Assembly: GCF_030409055.1 (NCBI RefSeq)
Contig: NZ_CP116619.1
Coordinates: forward strand, 4,890,924-4,954,923
Direction: 5' to 3'
From: Trichocoleus desertorum NBK24
GTDB taxonomy: Bacteria; Cyanobacteriota; Cyanobacteriia; FACHB-46
DNA: 64,000 nt
In this document: piece by piece, positions 54,576-63,643 of the stretch
Position numbering within the stretch: the first letter of the stretch is position 1
Layout: each line of letters begins with the position of its first letter
Made by a program: the position numbers and the translations under genes
The notes under the pieces: model-generated
Database searches by the model: none
What the model was told of the DNA's origin: nothing
Seen by the model: only the letters and a program-made list of their open reading frames with translations

Positions 54576-55850
54576 ATGTCTGATACGGTAATCCGGGTTG
54601 AGAACTTAGGTAAAAAATATATCATCGGTCGCCAAAAGCAGGAGAGATACCTGACGTTGCGAGATGCGATCGCTCAAACAGCTCGGTCAGTAGGTCAGCA
54701 TTTTTCATCATCTAAGCACAAGGGAAAACTACGGCTTGATCAAGAAGAGTTTTGGGCGCTTAAGGATGTCGCTTTTGAAATTAAGCAAGGCGATCGCGTT
54801 GGTATTATTGGGCGCAATGGTGCGGGAAAATCTACTTTATTAAAGATATTAAGTCGGATTACAGAACCTACAACGGGACGTATTTCCATTAAAGGCCGAG
54901 TTGCTAGCTTATTAGAAGTTGGTACAGGGTTTCATCCGGAACTTACTGGGCGAGAGAATATATTTCTCAATGGTGCCATCCTTGGCATGGGAAAAACCGA
55001 AATCAGTAAAAAATTCGATGAGATCGTTGCTTTTGCTGAAGTTGAAAATTTTTTAGATACACCAGTTAAGCGTTATTCCTCTGGTATGTATGTGCGCTTG
55101 GCATTTGCTGTTGCTGCTCATCTAGAACCAGAAATTTTAATTGTGGATGAAGTGCTAGCAGTAGGAGACGCTCAATTTCAAAAAAAGTGTTTAGGAAAAA
55201 TGGAGGATGTTGGCAAAGAGGGAAGGACTGTCATATTTGTTAGTCACAATACAGATAGTATTCGCAGGCTTTGCTCATCTGGAGTTTACCTATCTTCAGG
55301 AATGGTTCAAGATCTTGGATCTATTGACTATATAGTCAACCAGTATCTGGAACAGTTTCATACCAAAGATCAAGAAAATAGCCAACCTCATATTATTTAC
55401 TTTGATAATAGGAGAACAGGTTATTCCGTTAAGCGGATTGAAATCTTGGAAATAGATAAAACAGCAAAAGAAAAGTTGTACACCTGGGATTCGGTCAGAT
55501 TTCGCATTGTCTTTCATTCCCCCAGTAATTTGAATAATGGTTCGGTTGTTGTCCAAATATCGACTCTCTCAGGAGCAGTTCTTACACTCTGTTCAACTCA
55601 GCCGGACTCCAGTTTTCCTATTGAGTTTAAGAAGGGTATAAATCACGTTGACTGTGTTTTTCCTCGCCTGATGCTCTCTGCCGGAAAGTATTTTATAGGA
55701 GTAGGTCTTGCTATACCTCATGCAGAATGGCTCTACCGAGAATTTGAGCATGGGGTTTTGCAGGTTCTCCCGCGAGATGTTTTTAATTCTCGTTTAGCAC
55801 CCCTTCAGTCTCGATATGTAGTTCCCCAAGAACATACCTGGGAAGTATAA
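54576..55850 (+). CDS. Wzt-type ABC ATPase for polysaccharide export
   Basis: The protein has 424 residues. The ATPase (about 1-250) has Walker A GRNGAGKSTLLKIL, signature YSSGMYVRLAFAVAAHL and Walker B ILIVDEVLAVGD, in the Wzt/TagH pattern. The C-terminal ~170 residues are a carbohydrate-binding-like domain, as in ABC exporters that sense the finished or capped chain. No Wzm permease gene precedes it in the window, so the permease is encoded elsewhere or upstream in an unusual place. It heads the glycosyltransferase cluster. Confidence 0.9.
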   Translation: MSDTVIRVENLGKKYIIGRQKQERYLTLRDAIAQTARSVGQHFSSSKHKGKLRLDQEEFWALKDVAFEIKQGDRVGIIGRNGAGKSTLLKILSRITEPTTGRISIKGRVASLLEVGTGFHPELTGRENIFLNGAILGMGKTEISKKFDEIVAFAEVENFLDTPVKRYSSGMYVRLAFAVAAHLEPEILIVDEVLAVGDAQFQKKCLGKMEDVGKEGRTVIFVSHNTDSIRRLCSSGVYLSSGMVQDLGSIDYIVNQYLEQFHTKDQENSQPHIIYFDNRRTGYSVKRIEILEIDKTAKEKLYTWDSVRFRIVFHSPSNLNNGSVVVQISTLSGAVLTLCSTQPDSSFPIEFKKGINHVDCVFPRLMLSAGKYFIGVGLAIPHAEWLYREFEHGVLQVLPRDVFNSRLAPLQSRYVVPQEHTWEV

Positions 55851-55892
55851 ATGTTTAGCTTTTCACTTCAATCCGATAACAGCAACTAAGAA

Positions 55893-56762
55893 ATGGAACA
55901 AATTAGAAATAACCTCTGGCAAACGCAGTGCCCCTTATGTGATGCCCATCCTATTCACAAAGTAGGTGATATAAATTACTTCTCGCCAGTGTACTATTCC
56001 AGTGAAAAAGTATCGATGCTGCTAGAGCCTGAACTTTGGAAGTGTGGGATTTGCAACTCAGCTTTTGTACAGAATGCTGTTCCTGAAGAGACATCCATCT
56101 CACTTTACAAGCAGGGAAATACAGAAAAGAGATGGTCTAGTATGCCATTTGAGCAGTCCAGAACTAGCGTTATCTTGAAAGCCCTTGAACGCTTTTTAAG
56201 GAAAAATGCACGTGTTTTAGATATTGGATGCGGAGCCGGAGATTTTCTTGATTTTGCCAGAAACACAGGATGTCATACATTCGGTGTTGAATATTCTTTG
56301 GTTGGTCTAGATTTGGTTAAAAAGAAAGGTCATATAGCTTTCTCAGATCTAAAAGAAGCTAATGGCCTCTTTGAAGTCATAACTGCATTTGATCTAGTTG
56401 AGCATCTTTACAATCTACCCCAATTTATGGAGATGTGTTTAGAGAAACTATCTCCTAATGGATGCTTACTTTTCCTGACGGGTGATATTAGTTGTTTTTG
56501 GGCGCAGTTTACAGGCTCAAACTGGTGGTACGTCCGATATCCAGAGCATATTGTATTTCCCTCTAAAAAATACTTTGAGCTTCATCCTAAACTTCAATTA
56601 GTAGACTGGATTCCTACCTATGCATCTCCAGTCTATCAGCAGCCAATGCTTTCAGCGGCAAAGGCTATCACCAAAGCGTTGCGTGGAGGGGATTACTCTG
56701 GTCTACCTTCTATTGGGTCCGATCACATTTTAGTCATACTCAAACGAAAAAACTCTCTATAA
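55893..56762 (+). CDS. Class I SAM methyltransferase with zinc-ribbon-like N-terminus
   Basis: The protein has 289 residues. An N-terminal CPLC ... CGIC pair (about residues 14 and 47) suggests a zinc site, as in C-methyltransferases of sugar or surface-polymer pathways. The SAM loop is VLDIGCGAGDFLDFA, followed by EVITAFDLVEHL. It follows the Wzt gene by 42 bases and precedes an FkbM-type methyltransferase, so it probably methylates a sugar or chain end of the exported polymer. Confidence 0.85.
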   Translation: MEQIRNNLWQTQCPLCDAHPIHKVGDINYFSPVYYSSEKVSMLLEPELWKCGICNSAFVQNAVPEETSISLYKQGNTEKRWSSMPFEQSRTSVILKALERFLRKNARVLDIGCGAGDFLDFARNTGCHTFGVEYSLVGLDLVKKKGHIAFSDLKEANGLFEVITAFDLVEHLYNLPQFMEMCLEKLSPNGCLLFLTGDISCFWAQFTGSNWWYVRYPEHIVFPSKKYFELHPKLQLVDWIPTYASPVYQQPMLSAAKAITKALRGGDYSGLPSIGSDHILVILKRKNSL

Positions 56763-56793
56763 GTCTCTCCTTGCATACTTAACCGTTCCACAA

Positions 56794-57537
56794 ATGATTA
56801 AAAAAATAATTCACTACTTACTAAGCCTCTTTAAGTTACAGCTGCATAGGATGCCGACAGCCGAAGAGTTGAATCAAATCGTAAATCAAATCGCCGAATC
56901 CGAGCGGAGAAAAACATTATGGTTAAGAAATATGGAGATCGAAACAATTCTTGATGTCGGGGCAAATACAGGTCAGTTTGCAAAATTTATGCATGAACTG
57001 TTTCCTAGAGCAACACTCTACTCTTTTGAACCTTTGCAAGATTGTTATGAGGAATTACTGGATCAATTTAAAGATGTACCCGAGTTTCAAGCCTTTAATG
57101 TTGCTTTAGGAGATGAAACAGGGACGGTAGAAATGCATCGTAGTGAGTACTCTCCATCTTCTTCATTACTTTGTATGAATGAATTACATAAAACCTCTTT
57201 TCCTTATAGCAAACAAGAGAGCCTTCAAAAAGTTGATATCGTTTGTTTAGATGACATGGCTAACCGCTTAAAATTACGTAAGCCAATGCTAGTTAAGCTG
57301 GATGTACAAGGTTATGAAGATAAGGTGATTTCTGGAGGCAAAAACGTGATCAACCAGGCAGATATTGTAATCACTGAGTTATCGGTGGAACAGCTTTATG
57401 ATGGTCAACCACTCTTTGATGACATTTACAAAACTATGGCCAGCATGGGATTTCAATATCGAGGGAACTATGACCAGCTTTGCAGCCCTGATGATGGACG
57501 TGTGTTACAAGTTGATGGAATTTTCTCTAGGGCGTAA
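56794..57537 (+). CDS. FkbM-family methyltransferase
   Basis: The protein has 247 residues with an FkbM layout: ILDVGANTGQFAKFMHELFP, YSFEPLQDCYEELLDQF, the LVKLDVQGYEDKVISGGKNV block and the C-terminal ITELSVEQLYDGQPLFDDIY. FkbM enzymes O-methylate sugars or other oxygen nucleophiles in surface polymers and secondary products. It is part of the polysaccharide cluster; the acceptor is unknown. Confidence 0.88.
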   Translation: MIKKIIHYLLSLFKLQLHRMPTAEELNQIVNQIAESERRKTLWLRNMEIETILDVGANTGQFAKFMHELFPRATLYSFEPLQDCYEELLDQFKDVPEFQAFNVALGDETGTVEMHRSEYSPSSSLLCMNELHKTSFPYSKQESLQKVDIVCLDDMANRLKLRKPMLVKLDVQGYEDKVISGGKNVINQADIVITELSVEQLYDGQPLFDDIYKTMASMGFQYRGNYDQLCSPDDGRVLQVDGIFSRA

Positions 57538-57610
57538 TTCTTAAATTCTATGCCTTGAAAATATCAAGTGATCAACTAGCTACTTTTGCTCCCCCTTAAT
57601 AATTTTTTTA

Positions 57611-58498
57611 ATGTCTGACTCTATTAACTATCCCTCAATATCAGTTGTCATTCCCTCATTTAATCAAGGCCAGTACATAGAAGAAACCCTTCTTTCAGTC
57701 ATTGGTCAAGGATATCCTAACTTAGAAGTTCTGGTGCTCGACGGTGGTAGCACGGATAATACCGTTGGGATTTTAGAAAAGTATTCCGATAAAATTTCAT
57801 ACTGGCATTCAAAAAAAGATAAAGGACAAGCTGACGCTATCAATCAAGGAATGAACCTTAGTTCTGGTGAGATAGTATGTTGGATTAATTCTGATGATAT
57901 GTACCTCCCTGGAACTTTATTAGACATCGGCAGAAGATTTCAAGGCTTAACTGATGAAAATTATCTGATTTATGGTTCTGCACTGGCTATCAATCAAGTT
58001 AATGAAAATTTATTCAGTGGCGCTCATCTAGCTTCTTCATTCGATGCCTTTAAGTTAACTTATGACGACTTTATTGTGCAGCCGAGTTCATTCTGGACTC
58101 GAAAGCTATGGCAAGCTACGGGTGATCTAAATACTAACTACCACTATGTTCTTGATTGGGATTGGTTCATTAGAGCTTCTGAATTTACAAAGTTTGAATA
58201 TGTTAATAAATTTTTCTCTATATATCGTTTTCATGAGCTTCATAAAACAAGCACGGGTGGTTTGAAAAGGCGGCAAGAGATTCTCGAAGTTGTTACTAAA
58301 TATTCCTCAGATTACTGGAAGAGTTTATATACAAAGGTTAACACTCACTATGCATCAATTAATAAAACAAAAAAAAATCTAGACTTTCTAAGAATTCCAA
58401 AACAAAAGTTATTTCTGTGCCTTTTCTTTCCTGAATTGATCTATTTTCTGAAGAATCAAAACGATTTAGGGGTAGTTCTTGGTATGTACATGATCTGA
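57611..58498 (+). CDS. Family 2 glycosyltransferase
   Basis: The protein has 295 residues. A GT-A fold is seen: SVVIPSFNQGQYIEETLLSV at the start, VLDGGSTDNTVGILEKYSDK for nucleotide binding, and WINSDDMYLPGTL with the DxD-like metal site. The pattern is shared with the next glycosyltransferase, so the two are paralogues. It probably adds one sugar to the growing chain in the cytoplasm. Confidence 0.92.
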   Translation: MSDSINYPSISVVIPSFNQGQYIEETLLSVIGQGYPNLEVLVLDGGSTDNTVGILEKYSDKISYWHSKKDKGQADAINQGMNLSSGEIVCWINSDDMYLPGTLLDIGRRFQGLTDENYLIYGSALAINQVNENLFSGAHLASSFDAFKLTYDDFIVQPSSFWTRKLWQATGDLNTNYHYVLDWDWFIRASEFTKFEYVNKFFSIYRFHELHKTSTGGLKRRQEILEVVTKYSSDYWKSLYTKVNTHYASINKTKKNLDFLRIPKQKLFLCLFFPELIYFLKNQNDLGVVLGMYMI

Positions 58499-58664
58499 AC
58501 TAAAAGATACTTTAGTCAGATTATTCGATGAGAACAAACTTGGTCCAGATCGCGAGCTAGAAAAATTAGCGCGGGAACAACTACATAAACGGATGAAGGA
58601 GTTCGTTTTAGTATTTATTAAGATTGCAAAAGAGGTTGTGCAACCTTATATAAGCTCGATTTAA
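58494..58664 (+). pseudogene. Short coding-like remnant between two glycosyltransferases
   Basis: A 56-codon frame without an early start codon reads SELKDTLVRLFDENKLGPDR and continues to YISSI and a TAA. The amphipathic pattern looks coding. No family was recognised; it may be the tail of a lost gene. Confidence 0.3.
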
Positions 58665-58719
58665 ACAGACTTCCTTCTAATTTGCAGCTAATTCAAAAGG
58701 TTTTCTATCCCTGTCGAAA

Positions 58720-59766
58720 ATGCCAATTATTAACGCCGCTCTAACATTAAAAGACCTACCACCACCACCACCTGGTAAATTGGGATGGCCTTGGACAGAT
58801 CAGAGCCAGTCTTTACTTCAACGACTTCCTGATGGCTTTGAATGGCCTCTAATCAGTATTGTCACACCTAGCTATAACCAGGGGCAATACATAGAGGAAA
58901 CGATTCGTTCTGTATTGCTACAAGGCTATCCAAATCTGGAATTTATCATTATTGATGGGACTAGTACAGATAATTCGGTTGAGATTATTCGAAAATATGA
59001 GTCCTGGCTCACTTATTGGGTCAGTGAACCTGACAAAGGGCAGAGTGATGCTATTCAAAAAGGTTTTAGCTTATGCACTGGCGTAATCTGGAACTGGTTG
59101 AATTCTGACGACTTGCTCGAACCTAATGCCTTGCAAACAATTGGGATCACTTACCAAAATCATTCTTCTGCTACCATTTATAGCGGTTATATGACAATTT
59201 TTGGTCAAGGGGAATCGGTTTTGGCTCCTAAGTGCTTTGAAATGCTTTCTGAACTAGTTTGTATATGGGAAAAATGGGCGGTTCCTCAACCTTCCGTTTT
59301 CCTCTCCAGAGAAAGTTGCTTGAAAGTTAAAGGATTGAATACATCTCTTCATTATGGTATGGACTATGAACTATATTTGCGGCTATCCCAGCTTCCTAGA
59401 TTCAATGTGCAGAGCATTGATACTACAGTCGCACGCATTCGCAGACATCCTCTGTCAAAAACAGTAAGTCAACAGCCCGCTTTCATGCGCGAAATCTTTA
59501 ATATTTTTGATGATTTTGCCAAGAACAATCTGTCAACGCTCCCTAAAGGATGGCGTAAGTCTAGAGAACTATGTGCTTATATTTCAGATTTGAAGTTTGC
59601 TGAAAAGTGTGATTTAGAAGAGTCCCCCAAAATTCCCATAAATTCATTTATAACAGTTTCATTGAAGCATCTAAATAAAATTTGGAAATACAGATACTTT
59701 TGGGGAACTTTTAAGAGAATCCTGATTAAAAGACTGAATATATTGATTTCGCTGAGAAACCAATAA
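58720..59766 (+). CDS. Family 2 glycosyltransferase
   Basis: The protein has 348 residues. The N-terminal extension (PPPPPGKLGWPWTDQSQSLL) is followed by a GT-A domain with VTPSYNQGQYIEETIRSVLL, EFIIIDGTSTDNSVEIIRKY and WLNSDDLLEPNALQ. It is closely similar to the upstream glycosyltransferase. Its reading frame continues open for 51 codons beyond the stop to a second TAA at 59920-59922. Confidence 0.92.
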   Translation: MPIINAALTLKDLPPPPPGKLGWPWTDQSQSLLQRLPDGFEWPLISIVTPSYNQGQYIEETIRSVLLQGYPNLEFIIIDGTSTDNSVEIIRKYESWLTYWVSEPDKGQSDAIQKGFSLCTGVIWNWLNSDDLLEPNALQTIGITYQNHSSATIYSGYMTIFGQGESVLAPKCFEMLSELVCIWEKWAVPQPSVFLSRESCLKVKGLNTSLHYGMDYELYLRLSQLPRFNVQSIDTTVARIRRHPLSKTVSQQPAFMREIFNIFDDFAKNNLSTLPKGWRKSRELCAYISDLKFAEKCDLEESPKIPINSFITVSLKHLNKIWKYRYFWGTFKRILIKRLNILISLRNQ

Positions 59767-60039
59767 AGAGTTAATCAGAAGACTTGGTGCCTTTTAAGAC
59801 AAGAAATCACTGAAGCTCTTGCCATACAAGGCTTACAGTTATTGAGCAAAAAATGCCTGAAACTGTTTACTAGAATAGGTTTCGCGGCTTTCTTGAGCTT
59901 ATTAAGCAACAAGCCTAGATAAGTAAGGCATTCATTTCTGAAATAAGCCAAATAACGAGGAAATTTCTTGATTGAAAACTAACTCTATAACAGTGGATAG
60001 ACCAAACTCCCAGCTCTATGAAGCAATTAAACGAGTTGC

Positions 60040-61275
60040 ATGAATATCCTACATATTAATCAGTCAGATCTCACAGGCGGAGCAGCGATCGCAGTCTATC
60101 GATTGCATCAAGGGCTGTTGGATCAGGGCATTGACTCACGATTTCTGGTGAACATAGTTAGCACTAGCAGCGAACGCATAGCTGCGATTCCCCCTAGACG
60201 CCGTATAGACTATCAAATTAGGCGCTTGGCGCGGGGTTTTGGCTTCAACGATATTCACCTCACAAGCACCTTTGACATTCTCAAACACCCCTTTTATCAA
60301 GAGGCAGATGGCCTCCACTTTCACAACCTGCATACTGAATACTTTAACTACCTAGCACTTCCCTCATTAACTGAAAATAAACCGGGTATTTGGACTCTGC
60401 ACGATATGTGGGGGATTACGGGACATTGTGCTTACAGTTTTGAGTGCGATCGCTGGAAAATTGGCTGCGGAAATTGTCCCTATCCAGATACATACCCAGC
60501 TATCCGGAGAGATAATACCCGCTTAGAGTGGAAACTGAAAAGTTGGGTCTATAGCCGCTCCAACCTAACTATTGTCACTCCCAGCAACTGGCTCACTGAG
60601 CAAGTGAAACACAGTATGCTCAACTGCTTTCCAGTTCATCAGATCCCTCACGGAATTGATACAGAAGCCTATCAGCCTATCGATTCAGAACAGTGTAGAG
60701 TGCTAATAGGCATACCGACTGGCAAAAGAGTGCTGATGTTTGGAGGGCAACACCTAACTGATCCTCGCAAAGGTGGCGATTTGCTGTTAAAAGCTCTCTC
60801 TAGTTTACCGGAATCCTTAAAAGCGGAAACGGTGCTGCTGACTCTCGGTAATGGAGGTGAAGCGATCGCAGAGACTGTCGGGATGCAAAGCCTGAACCTC
60901 GGCTTTGTCGCCAGCGATCGCCTCAAATCTATTGCTTATTCTGCTGCCGACTTATTCCTTTTTCCTACCCGGGCTGATGCTTTTGGGCTGGTGGTACAGG
61001 AAGCAATGGCTTGTGGCACTCCGACAGTTGCTTTCAAAATTGGTGGTGTTTCCGACTTGGTGCGTTCGGGGATTACAGGCTACTTGGCCGAACCTGAGAA
61101 TGCAGAAGATTTCTGTAAAGGCATTGTGCAACTCCTAGAGGACGAAGATTTACGGCAGCATTTAGCTCAGCAGTGCCGCGCGATCGTCCTCGATGAATAT
61201 CCTCTTGAACTACAGGCTCAGCGATATATAGAGCTGTATACTCAGTCGTTAAAAAGTAAGCGTGCGATCATTTAA
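60040..61275 (+). CDS. Family 4 glycosyltransferase
   Basis: The protein has 411 residues. It has a GT-B fold with an N-terminal MNILHINQSDLTGGAAIAVY and a C-terminal donor-binding half with EAMACGTPTVAFKIGGVSDL. The central segment includes TLHDMWGITGHCAY and a Cys-rich CGNCPYPDTYPA, which mark a GT4 subgroup used in surface-polymer synthesis. It is on the same strand as the rest of the cluster. Confidence 0.93.
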   Translation: MNILHINQSDLTGGAAIAVYRLHQGLLDQGIDSRFLVNIVSTSSERIAAIPPRRRIDYQIRRLARGFGFNDIHLTSTFDILKHPFYQEADGLHFHNLHTEYFNYLALPSLTENKPGIWTLHDMWGITGHCAYSFECDRWKIGCGNCPYPDTYPAIRRDNTRLEWKLKSWVYSRSNLTIVTPSNWLTEQVKHSMLNCFPVHQIPHGIDTEAYQPIDSEQCRVLIGIPTGKRVLMFGGQHLTDPRKGGDLLLKALSSLPESLKAETVLLTLGNGGEAIAETVGMQSLNLGFVASDRLKSIAYSAADLFLFPTRADAFGLVVQEAMACGTPTVAFKIGGVSDLVRSGITGYLAEPENAEDFCKGIVQLLEDEDLRQHLAQQCRAIVLDEYPLELQAQRYIELYTQSLKSKRAII

Positions 61276-61415
61276 TAGGTAAAGGAACTAGAGTGCAAAC
61301 GCTTTTAGCGGAGATAAAACAGTAGCTCGAACCAAGAATGTTTACCACTCCGTAGCTAAGCCGTGCTCGTCCTAACTCCTAAGGCTAGCTTATCAAGTTG
61401 TAGAAAGGATCAGCC

Positions 61416-62597
61416 TTGGAAAGAGTATCAATACCTGTGCGAATTTTGTTGATTTCCTCAGTGCTACCGCGAAACAGCAACGGGGGAGAGCTAATTCTTT
61501 ATAGACATCTCTGCCAAAGTTCAACGTTCAAACTAGCGATCGCCACTGATGATCCCACTAAGGTTGCTGAAGATATGACAGTCGAGGCAGTAATCAAACT
61601 CCCGATTCATCCATTACTGGCACGGTTAGCTCAAACTAGAGCATCTCGATGGATTCATAGTGTGCGACAACTCCTAAGCAGCTTTTACGATACTCGTCTA
61701 TTGCGACGCTATATTCAAGAACAACCGCCTGACCTAATTTTGACTGTTGCTCATGGTGATTTGTGCTGGTTAGCCCAGAACCTTGCACAAGAATATTCCA
61801 TCCCTTTAGTGACTATATTTCACGATTGGTGGCCTGATCTAGCATATGTGCATGAGTGGGTAAGACACGCGATCGCTCGTCGGTTTCGACAACTATATCG
61901 CCACAGCCAGCTAGCTTTCTGTGTTAGTGAAGCTATGCAGCAAGCATTAGGCCAGCATCAAAATGTCCAAATTTTGTTACCGATCCCACAGCGAATCAGT
62001 CTTGAGGGTAATCCTAAAAAAAAAGCTTTGAGCAACAAGTTGACAGTAGTGTATGCAGGTAATCTATCAGATATCTATGGGCCATTACTCCAAAAGCTAG
62101 CCACCATATCTCAATCAGTAGATACATTTCAACTCCAGCTACTAGGACCTGTTCCCGATTGGCCTACTGAAAAAGTTCAGGAATTTCAGCTTCAAGGAAT
62201 TTATACTGGTTTTCTGCCACGTGATCAATTGATTCAAGTCCTTTGGCAAGCGGATGTTTTGCTAGTGATTATGTCATTTGCTGAATCAGACCGAAAGCGA
62301 ATGCAGACTAGTTTTCCCTCTAAGTTATTAGAATACTGTCAGTTTGGTAAAGCGCTTGTTATTTGGGGGCCAAAAGATTGCTCTGTGGTTCATTGGGGGC
62401 AGAAATATGATTCAGCGCGAGTAGTGACATCCCCTGCCGTTGAAGATTTAGTTAGGGCTGTCATAGACCTATCAAAGCAACCTACAGAACAAAAACGTTT
62501 GGGCCAAAAAGCATTAGAAATGGCTCAAACAATGTTTAACCCTATGACAATTCAACAACAGTTTATTGAAAGCCTTTACTCTATTACTAAACTATAG
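61416..62597 (+). CDS. GT-B glycosyltransferase (GT4-like)
   Basis: The protein has 393 residues from a TTG at 61416, with an AAAGGA ribosome-binding site six bases upstream. GT-B features are an N-terminal ILLISSVLPRNSNGGELILY, a middle LTVVYAGNLSDIYGPLLQKL and a C-terminal SFPSKLLEYCQFGKALVIWG. The characteristic EX7E block is weaker than in the previous GT4 protein. It probably adds a further sugar residue. Confidence 0.88.
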   Translation: MERVSIPVRILLISSVLPRNSNGGELILYRHLCQSSTFKLAIATDDPTKVAEDMTVEAVIKLPIHPLLARLAQTRASRWIHSVRQLLSSFYDTRLLRRYIQEQPPDLILTVAHGDLCWLAQNLAQEYSIPLVTIFHDWWPDLAYVHEWVRHAIARRFRQLYRHSQLAFCVSEAMQQALGQHQNVQILLPIPQRISLEGNPKKKALSNKLTVVYAGNLSDIYGPLLQKLATISQSVDTFQLQLLGPVPDWPTEKVQEFQLQGIYTGFLPRDQLIQVLWQADVLLVIMSFAESDRKRMQTSFPSKLLEYCQFGKALVIWGPKDCSVVHWGQKYDSARVVTSPAVEDLVRAVIDLSKQPTEQKRLGQKALEMAQTMFNPMTIQQQFIESLYSITKL

Positions 62598-62647
62598 AAA
62601 TCCAGTCTACCTACAATCATTCAACATTCCTATATCAAGATAAGCTC

Positions 62648-63628
62648 ATGTCAATCACTTCTAGGCCGCATTTGTTGCCAAAAACACTGAGTAGGCTAGT
62701 AGATAACTGGCTTTTAACAGCCTTCCAGAGATTGCCTATACGCTTAATGCAGAGATTGCTTTGGTTACTACAAAAATATCCAACGTTAGGCGATCGCTGG
62801 GGTTATTCTATTCGTCAGTGCCATTACTACGAGCCACTGCCTGAATTTTCAGAAATTACGCCAGAGCAGGTGTTAAAGCGACGGGTATCCACCTGCATTG
62901 ATTGGAACTTAGAAAAGCAAGTTAGCTTGGTTCAAAAGCTGAGTCAGTATCAATCTGAAATTCAAGGGATCATAGAGGGGAAGACTAGTATTCCATTTGA
63001 TTTCTCAAATAATGTTTTTTCTGAGCTAGATGCAGCAGTTTACTACGCAATTTTGAGAGAGCTAAAGCCTAAAAAAGTAATTGAAATTGGCTGTGGTTAT
63101 TCAACTCAAATAGCAGCTTTAGCAATTGCCCAGAACTTGCAACAAGGATATAGCGGCAAAATTATTTGTGTTGAACCTTACCCTGAAGCAAGGCTGACAG
63201 AAGCTAATCTAGAGGTAGAGCTTATTGCTGAGAAAGTAGAAACCCTAAGCTTAGACTTTTTTCAACAACTAAGTGCAGGAGATGTTCTGTTGATTGATTC
63301 AACCCACACTGTAAAGTTTAATAGTGATGTTTGCCGAGAAATTTTACAAATTCTACCAACTCTTCCATCCGGAATATGGGTTCATTTTCACGATATCTTC
63401 TTTCCCTATGATTACCCCCCTGACTGGTTAATCAAGGAGCGCCGAGCCTGGAGCGAACAGTATATGCTAGAAGCGTTTTTAGCTTATAACAACGTTTTTG
63501 AGGTCAAGCTAGCAAATCATTGGTTGTCTCTTGATTACTCAGAAGAGGTGGCGAAACTTTGGCCTAATGTCCTTCAATGGCAGCAGAAGTTCCATCAATG
63601 TGGCAGTCTTTGGCTTTGTAAAAAATAG
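62648..63628 (+). CDS. Class I SAM methyltransferase (Methyltransf_24-like)
   Basis: The protein has 326 residues. After a ~145-residue N-terminal part, a Rossmann domain begins with VIEIGCGYSTQIAALAIA, followed by IICVEPYPEARLTEAN and LLIDSTHTVKFNSDVCREIL. The last block, WVHFHDIFFPYDYPPDWL, is typical of this family. It lies between glycosyltransferases and probably modifies sugars or chain ends. Confidence 0.85.
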   Translation: MSITSRPHLLPKTLSRLVDNWLLTAFQRLPIRLMQRLLWLLQKYPTLGDRWGYSIRQCHYYEPLPEFSEITPEQVLKRRVSTCIDWNLEKQVSLVQKLSQYQSEIQGIIEGKTSIPFDFSNNVFSELDAAVYYAILRELKPKKVIEIGCGYSTQIAALAIAQNLQQGYSGKIICVEPYPEARLTEANLEVELIAEKVETLSLDFFQQLSAGDVLLIDSTHTVKFNSDVCREILQILPTLPSGIWVHFHDIFFPYDYPPDWLIKERRAWSEQYMLEAFLAYNNVFEVKLANHWLSLDYSEEVAKLWPNVLQWQQKFHQCGSLWLCKK

Positions 63629-63643
63629 GATTGGTTCGTTTCC

